From JAZDCJ01 sp036311985 (GTDB lineage: Bacteria > Actinomycetota > Actinomycetes > Actinomycetales > Micrococcaceae), in NCBI RefSeq assembly GCF_036311985.1, contig NZ_JAZDCJ010000015.1: DNA of 64,000 nt; one strand, written 5' to 3'. Each line of letters begins with the position of its first letter. Position 1 is the stretch's first letter. Below, piece by piece: positions 59,649 to 64,000 of this stretch. The notes under the pieces were generated by a model, which was given only the letters and a program-made list of their open reading frames with translations, was not told where the DNA came from and did no database searches. The position numbers and the translations under genes are program-made.

Positions 59649-62600
59649 ATGCACCGCCTCGCCGAGCTGTCCCTGGGGAACCGGGCGCTGATCGCCCTCA
59701 TCACCGTCTTCGCCTCGGTGTTCGGGGTCATCACCATGGGCTCGCTCAAGCAGGAGCTCATCCCCTCCCTCGAGTTCCCGCAGATCACGGTCGTGGCCGC
59801 GATGCCGGGCGCCTCCCCCGAGGTCGTGGACCGCCAGGTCGGCGAGCCCCTCGAGAACGCCCTCCAGGCGGTCGAGGGACTCGAGTCCTCCTCCGCCACG
59901 TCGCGCACGGGGCTGGCGACCATCAACCTCGCTTTCACCTATGGGACCAACCTGGACCGCGCCCGCAACCAGGTGGACCGGGCCGTCGCCAACGCCCGGC
60001 AGGTGCTCCCCGACGACGTCGAGCCGAGCTCCTTCGCCGGGTCCATCGCCGACTTCCCCGTGGTCTACCTCGCCGTCGCCGGCGGGGACTCACTCAACGG
60101 CCTCAAGGCCGACCTCGAGCGGCTCACGGTCCCCAAGCTGCGCAAGGTCGACGGGGTGCGCACCGTCGACGTCACGGGCGGCGCCACGCAGCACATCGCC
60201 GTCCTGCCACGCGCCGCGGACCTCGCGGCGGCGGGAGCGACCGTGGCCGACATCGCCACGGCGCTCGACGAGAACGCCGGGCTCTTCCCGATCGGCAGCG
60301 TCGGCCAGGAGGGGCTCACGCTGCCCGTGCAGGCCGGGACCGACATCGCCTCCCTCGACGACGTGCGCGGGCTTCCCCTGAGCATCGAGGGCCGCGACGA
60401 CGTCTCCGTCATCGGCGACGTCGCGAGCGTGGAGATCGTCGACGACGAGCCGACGTCGGTCACCCGTACCAACGGTGAGGAGACCCTCGCGCTCGCGCTG
60501 ACCAAGACGCCGGACGGGGACACCGTGGCGATCTCGCACGCGGTCGCCGAGCTCCTCCCCTCGCTGCAGGCCGAGCTGGGCGGCGACGCCGTCTTCACGA
60601 CCGTGTTCGACCAGGCGCCCTTCATCGAGAAGTCCATCAAGGACCTCACGACGGAGGGACTGCTGGGGCTGGGCTTCGCCGTGCTCGTCATCCTGGTCTT
60701 CCTGCTCAGCGTCCGCTCGACTCTGGTCACCGCGGTCTCCATCCCGCTCTCCCTGCTCGTGACGTTCATCGGCCTGAACGCGTTCGGCTACTCGCTGAAC
60801 ATCCTGACCCTCGGCGCGCTGACGATCTCGATCGGGCGCGTGGTCGACGACTCGATCGTCGTGATCGAGAACATCAAGCGGCACCTGGCCTACGGCGAGG
60901 ACAAGGTCACGGCCATCCGCACGGCCGTGCGGGAGGTCGCGACCGCGATCACGGCCGCCACCCTGACCACGGTCGCGGTCTTCCTCCCGGTCGCCTTTGT
61001 CGGCGACCTCGCCGGGGAGCTGTTCCGGCCGTTCGCGTTGACCATGACGCTCGCGCTCGTGGCCTCGCTGCTGGTCTCCCTGACGATCGTCCCCGTGCTC
61101 GCCTACTGGTTCCTGGGCCGTGGGCACGCCTCCCCCGCAGCGGACGACGCCGGTGCCCCCCGGGCCGCGGCGGCCGCCCGCGAGCGGGCCCTGGAGAGGG
61201 AACGGGGGAGCTGGCTCCAGCGCGGCTACTCCCCCGTGCTCGATTCCACCCAGCGCCACCCCGTCATCACCCTGACGGCCGCGGTGCTCCTGCTCGCCGG
61301 CACGGTCGCGATGGTGCCGCTCCTGCCGACCAACCTGCTCGGCTCGAGCGGCCAGAACAGCTTCAGCGTGGTCCAGGAACTACCCGCCGGTTCCTCGCTG
61401 CAGACCACCCTCGACGCGGCCCTGCCCGTGGAGGAGGCGCTGCGCGCCGGGGACGGGATCCGCGATGTGCAGCTGACGGTGGGCAATCCCTCGGGCGGCT
61501 TCGCGTCCTTCGGCGCCGGGACCGACCGGGCCCAGTTCACGGTCATCACGGAGGAGGGCCGGGACGTCGAGGAGCTCATCGACGCCGTCCGCCCCGCCGT
61601 CGAGGCGGCCGCCGGCGGGACCGCGCCGCGCTTCAGCACCCAGGAGGGCGGCTTCGGCACGAGCAGCACCGTCGACGTCGACATCACGGCCCCGACCCCG
61701 GAGCTCCTCGAGGAGGCGGCGGCCGTCGTCGAGGAGCGCCTGGCGGGCATCGAGGGCGCCCGCGGCGTCGAATCGGACCTCGTGGCCTCCCGCCCACAGG
61801 TCTCGGTCACCGTGGACCCGGCCGAGGCGGCCCGTCGCGGCCTGACCGATCAGCAGATCGGCGGGCTCGCCGCCTCGGCGCTCGCCCCGCTGCCGGCCGG
61901 GAGCGTCCGCCTCGGCTTCACCGAGTACCCCGTGGCCATCGGCGAGGGCGGCTCGGCCGGGACGGTGGAGGAGCTCCGTGCGCTGGCCATCCCGACGCCG
62001 CAGGGACCCGTGGAGCTGGGCGACATCGCCGCCGTCGAGGTCGTCGAGGCGCCCGCGAGCGTCTCGAGCGCCAACGGCGAACGCATCGCGACCGTCTCCG
62101 TGACGCCCGGGGAGAACGACCTCGGCGGGGTGGCCGCGGAGGTCACCGGGCGCATCGACGCCCTCGAGCTGCCCGAGGGTGCCGCGGCGACCGTCGGCGG
62201 CGCGGCGACGCAGCAGGCGGAGTCCTTCGAGCAGCTCTACCTCGCCCTCCTGGCGGCGGTCGCGATCGTCTACGTCATCATGGTCGCGACGTTCAAGTCG
62301 CTCGCGCAGCCGCTCATCCTCCTGGTCTCCGTTCCCTTCGCGGCCACGGGCGCGATCGGGCTGCTCCTCGTCACGGGCGTGCCGCTCGGGCTGCCCTCGC
62401 TCATCGGCATGCTCATGCTCGTGGGCATCGTGGTGACCAACGCGATCGTGTTGATCGACCTCATCAACCAGTACCGCAAGCCCGGTCCAGGACGGGCCGC
62501 GATGCCGCTCGACGACGCCATCCACCAGGGCGCGCGGCAGCGCCTGCGGCCCATCCTGATGACCGCGCTCGCCACGATCTTCGCGCTCACGCCCATGGCG

Positions 62601-62780
62601 CTGGGCATCACGGGCGAGGGCGGCTTCATCTCCCAGCCGCTCGCCGTCGTCGTCATCGGCGGCCTGGTCTCCTCCACGGCCCTCACGCTCGTGCTCGTCC
62701 CCGTGCTGTACCGCCTCCTCGAAGTGCGCCGGGAACGGCGGAACACGGCCCGGCGAGCCCCACGGCACGCCGCGGCCTGA
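59649..62780 (+). CDS. RND superfamily efflux transporter (AcrB/HAE1-like), orphan
   Basis: 1043 residues, full RND length. AAGGAG 5 nt upstream. Twelve-span plan: one N-terminal span, a large extracellular loop, five spans with TISIGRVVDDSIVVIENIKR (the relay Asp pair), then a duplicated half (loop, then LLAAVAIVYVIMVATFKSLA, LMLVGIVVTNAIVLIDLINQ). PFALTMTLALVASLLVSLTI and the motif RPILMTALATIFALTPMALG are HAE1/AcrB type, not MmpL. No adaptor or outer-membrane gene is near, as in SwrC of Bacillus. A linker after span 6 is unusually Ala/Arg-rich. Substrate unknown (drugs, lipopeptides or solvents). Confidence 0.92.
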   Translation: MHRLAELSLGNRALIALITVFASVFGVITMGSLKQELIPSLEFPQITVVAAMPGASPEVVDRQVGEPLENALQAVEGLESSSATSRTGLATINLAFTYGTNLDRARNQVDRAVANARQVLPDDVEPSSFAGSIADFPVVYLAVAGGDSLNGLKADLERLTVPKLRKVDGVRTVDVTGGATQHIAVLPRAADLAAAGATVADIATALDENAGLFPIGSVGQEGLTLPVQAGTDIASLDDVRGLPLSIEGRDDVSVIGDVASVEIVDDEPTSVTRTNGEETLALALTKTPDGDTVAISHAVAELLPSLQAELGGDAVFTTVFDQAPFIEKSIKDLTTEGLLGLGFAVLVILVFLLSVRSTLVTAVSIPLSLLVTFIGLNAFGYSLNILTLGALTISIGRVVDDSIVVIENIKRHLAYGEDKVTAIRTAVREVATAITAATLTTVAVFLPVAFVGDLAGELFRPFALTMTLALVASLLVSLTIVPVLAYWFLGRGHASPAADDAGAPRAAAAARERALERERGSWLQRGYSPVLDSTQRHPVITLTAAVLLLAGTVAMVPLLPTNLLGSSGQNSFSVVQELPAGSSLQTTLDAALPVEEALRAGDGIRDVQLTVGNPSGGFASFGAGTDRAQFTVITEEGRDVEELIDAVRPAVEAAAGGTAPRFSTQEGGFGTSSTVDVDITAPTPELLEEAAAVVEERLAGIEGARGVESDLVASRPQVSVTVDPAEAARRGLTDQQIGGLAASALAPLPAGSVRLGFTEYPVAIGEGGSAGTVEELRALAIPTPQGPVELGDIAAVEVVEAPASVSSANGERIATVSVTPGENDLGGVAAEVTGRIDALELPEGAAATVGGAATQQAESFEQLYLALLAAVAIVYVIMVATFKSLAQPLILLVSVPFAATGAIGLLLVTGVPLGLPSLIGMLMLVGIVVTNAIVLIDLINQYRKPGPGRAAMPLDDAIHQGARQRLRPILMTALATIFALTPMALGITGEGGFISQPLAVVVIGGLVSSTALTLVLVPVLYRLLEVRRERRNTARRAPRHAAA

Positions 62781-62825
62781 GCCAGGCCATGGTGCGGGAA
62801 TAGCCCGGCCACCCACTTCGTTTTG

Positions 62826-62839
62826 TATGCAAACGCATA
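62826..62839. promoter_or_regulatory. inverted repeat before the luciferase-like gene
   Basis: TATGC (62826-62830), AAAC, GCATA (62835-62839), an AT-rich patch in GC-rich DNA that overlaps a TATAAGAT -10-like box, 45 nt before the gene. Probably a regulator site; the regulator is not in the window. Confidence 0.45.
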
Positions 62840-62883
62840 TAAGATGAATCGGCGGGACCACCGCACGGGACAGGAGCAGCACC

Positions 62884-64000
62884 ATGCAGATCGGCGTCTT
62901 CAGCGTCAGCGACATCACCACCGACCCGGTCAACGGGACCACGCCGGGCGAGCACGAGAGGATCAAGGCCGCCGTCGCCATCGCGCAGAAGGTGGAGGAG
63001 ATCGGGCTCGACGTCTTCGCCATCGGCGAGCACCACAACCGGCCGTTCTTCTCCTCCTCGCCGACCACGCTCCTGGCCAACATCGCGGCGCGGACCGAGC
63101 GGATCATCCTCTCCACGGCCACGACCCTGATCACCACCAACGACCCCGTGAAGATCGCGGAGGACTTCGCGATGCTGCAGCACCTCGCCGACGGCCGCGT
63201 CGACCTGGTCCTGGGCCGGGGCAACACGGCGCCCGTCTACCCGTGGTTCGGCAAGAGCGCGCAGGACTCCGTGGAGCTCACGGTCGAGAACTACCACTTG
63301 CTGCGCCGCCTCTGGGACGAGGACACCGTGACGTGGAGCGGCAAGCACCGCACCCCGCTGCAGAACTTCACCTCCACCCCGCGGCCCCTCGACGGCGTGG
63401 CGCCGTTCGTCTGGCATGGCTCGATCCGCACCCCGCAGGTCGCGGAGATCGCGGCCTACTACGGCGACGGCTTCTTCGCCAACAACATCTTCTGGCCCAA
63501 GGAGCACTACCAGCAGCTGATCGGGCTCTACCGCGAGCGCTACGAGCACTACGGCCACGGCCGGGCGGACCAGGCCGTCGTGGGGCTCGGCGGCCAGTTC
63601 TACCTCGCCCGGAATTCCCAGGACGCCGTCCGCCAGTTCCGGCCGTACTTCGACAACGCCCCCGTCTACGGGCACGGCCCCTCGCTCGAGGACTTCACCG
63701 CCCAGACCCCGCTCACCGTGGGCAGCCCGCAGGAGGTGCTCGAGAAGACCCTCTCATTCCAGGAGTTCTTCGGCGACTACCACCGCCAGCTGTTCCTGAT
63801 CGACCACGCGGGACTGCCGCTCAAGACCGTCCTGAACCAGCTGGACCTCTTCGGCGAGACCGTGCTGCCCGGGCTGCGCGAGGAGTACGCCAAGCGGACG
63901 CCGGCGGACCACCCCGCTCCGCCGACGCACGCGGGCCGGGGGGGGGGGGGGAGGAGGAAAGGAGGGCACCAAAAAAACCCAGAAAAAAAGGGGATAGATA
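62884..64000 (+). CDS. FMN-dependent luciferase-like monooxygenase (CE1758-like), 3' end missing
   Basis: At least ~350 credible residues. The opening MQIGVFSVSDITTDPVNGTT and the following GLDVFAIGEHHNRPFFSSSP, LADGRVDLVLGRGNTAPVYP and FVWHGSIRTPQVAEIAAYYG are the bacterial luciferase-like TIM-barrel pattern, in the CE1758-type subgroup that normally pairs with an FMN reductase gene downstream. The frame stays open to the window's end, but from about 63938 the sequence is a G-run and A-rich junk, so the true C-terminus is not given here. The last trustworthy segment is LFGETVLPGLREEYAKRTPA. Confidence 0.85.
   Translation, partial: MQIGVFSVSDITTDPVNGTTPGEHERIKAAVAIAQKVEEIGLDVFAIGEHHNRPFFSSSPTTLLANIAARTERIILSTATTLITTNDPVKIAEDFAMLQHLADGRVDLVLGRGNTAPVYPWFGKSAQDSVELTVENYHLLRRLWDEDTVTWSGKHRTPLQNFTSTPRPLDGVAPFVWHGSIRTPQVAEIAAYYGDGFFANNIFWPKEHYQQLIGLYRERYEHYGHGRADQAVVGLGGQFYLARNSQDAVRQFRPYFDNAPVYGHGPSLEDFTAQTPLTVGSPQEVLEKTLSFQEFFGDYHRQLFLIDHAGLPLKTVLNQLDLFGETVLPGLREEYAKRTPADHPAPPTHAGRGGGGRRKGGHQKNPEKKGID
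63938..64000. other. low-complexity, probably low-quality sequence at the contig end
   Basis: A run of 14 G (63938-63951), then A/G-rich sequence with two runs of 7 A. Its composition is quite unlike the rest of the window, and it starts inside a conserved gene. It looks like sequencing or assembly noise at a contig end. Confidence 0.85.

Overview
The window is chromosomal DNA from a high-GC Gram-positive actinobacterium, most likely of the family Micrococcaceae (Arthrobacter-like). The evidence is the strong G/C third-position bias, leaderless genes with a TANNNT box 6-7 nt before the start codon, and the gene order ilvD-ilvB-ilvN-ilvC-serA ... leuB-ilvE ... gltX-tRNA-Gln-tRNA-Glu ... ndgR/leuC-leuD-murA-plsC-gpsA-ddl-DUF3515. 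The genus cannot be fixed by reading alone. Both ends are cut: the left edge falls inside an ABC-2 exporter permease. The right edge dissolves into a 14-G run and A/G-rich sequence that looks like low-quality contig end.

Layout. 1-3.9 kb: a minus-strand surface-glycopolymer operon (LytR-CpsA-Psr transferase, anchored repeat protein, family 4 glycosyltransferase, Wzm-like permease). 4-8.8 kb: envelope synthesis (DUF3515 lipoprotein; murA-plsC-gpsA-ddl, all coupled by overlapping stops and starts). 8.9-11.8 kb: leuCD divergent from an IclR/NdgR-type regulator, with an inverted repeat between them. 11.8-16.2 kb: thiL with two overlapping membrane GTPases. 16.2-22.7 kb: a six-gene, lower-GC glycan island (GT2, GT4-like, pyruvyl transferase, GT92-like and two unknowns) directly beyond the 3' ends of two identical tRNA-Glu genes and a tRNA-Gln gene. 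23.4-34.2 kb: gltX, a secreted solenoid protein, a fumarylacetoacetase-family hydrolase, galE, ilvE, an asparagine-synthetase-like enzyme, leuB and a Tat-exported beta-propeller. 34.3-39.6 kb: a NarL-type two-component system with a MacB/FtsX-type ABC transporter. 39.7-44.9 kb: DUF6270 protein, metG, a membrane protein and a secreted heparinase-like polysaccharide lyase. 45-52.2 kb: serA, ilvC, ilvN, ilvB (with a short Val/Leu-coding leader peptide and attenuator-like terminator) and ilvD. 52.3-55.1 kb: an accessory patch with nine TGGTC repeats, two copies of a 45-bp palindromic element and a DUF559/AbiEi-like putative nuclease gene, then a D-2-hydroxyacid dehydrogenase. 55.2-64 kb: tRNA-Lys, bacterioferritin-comigratory-type peroxiredoxin, tRNA-Leu, a Tat lipoprotein solute-binding protein, malate:quinone oxidoreductase, an orphan RND exporter and a luciferase-like monooxygenase.

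How the genes fit together. Branched-chain amino-acid synthesis is almost complete (ilvB, ilvN, ilvC, ilvD, ilvE, leuB, leuC, leuD; ilvA and leuA are not here), with two visible control layers: an NdgR-like operator at leuCD and an attenuator at ilvB. Envelope genes form the second theme: precursor synthesis (murA, ddl, plsC, gpsA), glycan assembly, export and ligation (LCP, GTs, permease, pyruvyl transferase, galE) and glycan turnover (lyase). The least ordinary regions are the palindrome/repeat/nuclease patch at 52.8-54.1 kb and the tRNA-adjacent glycan island. Statements about families come from recognised motifs; no database search was possible.
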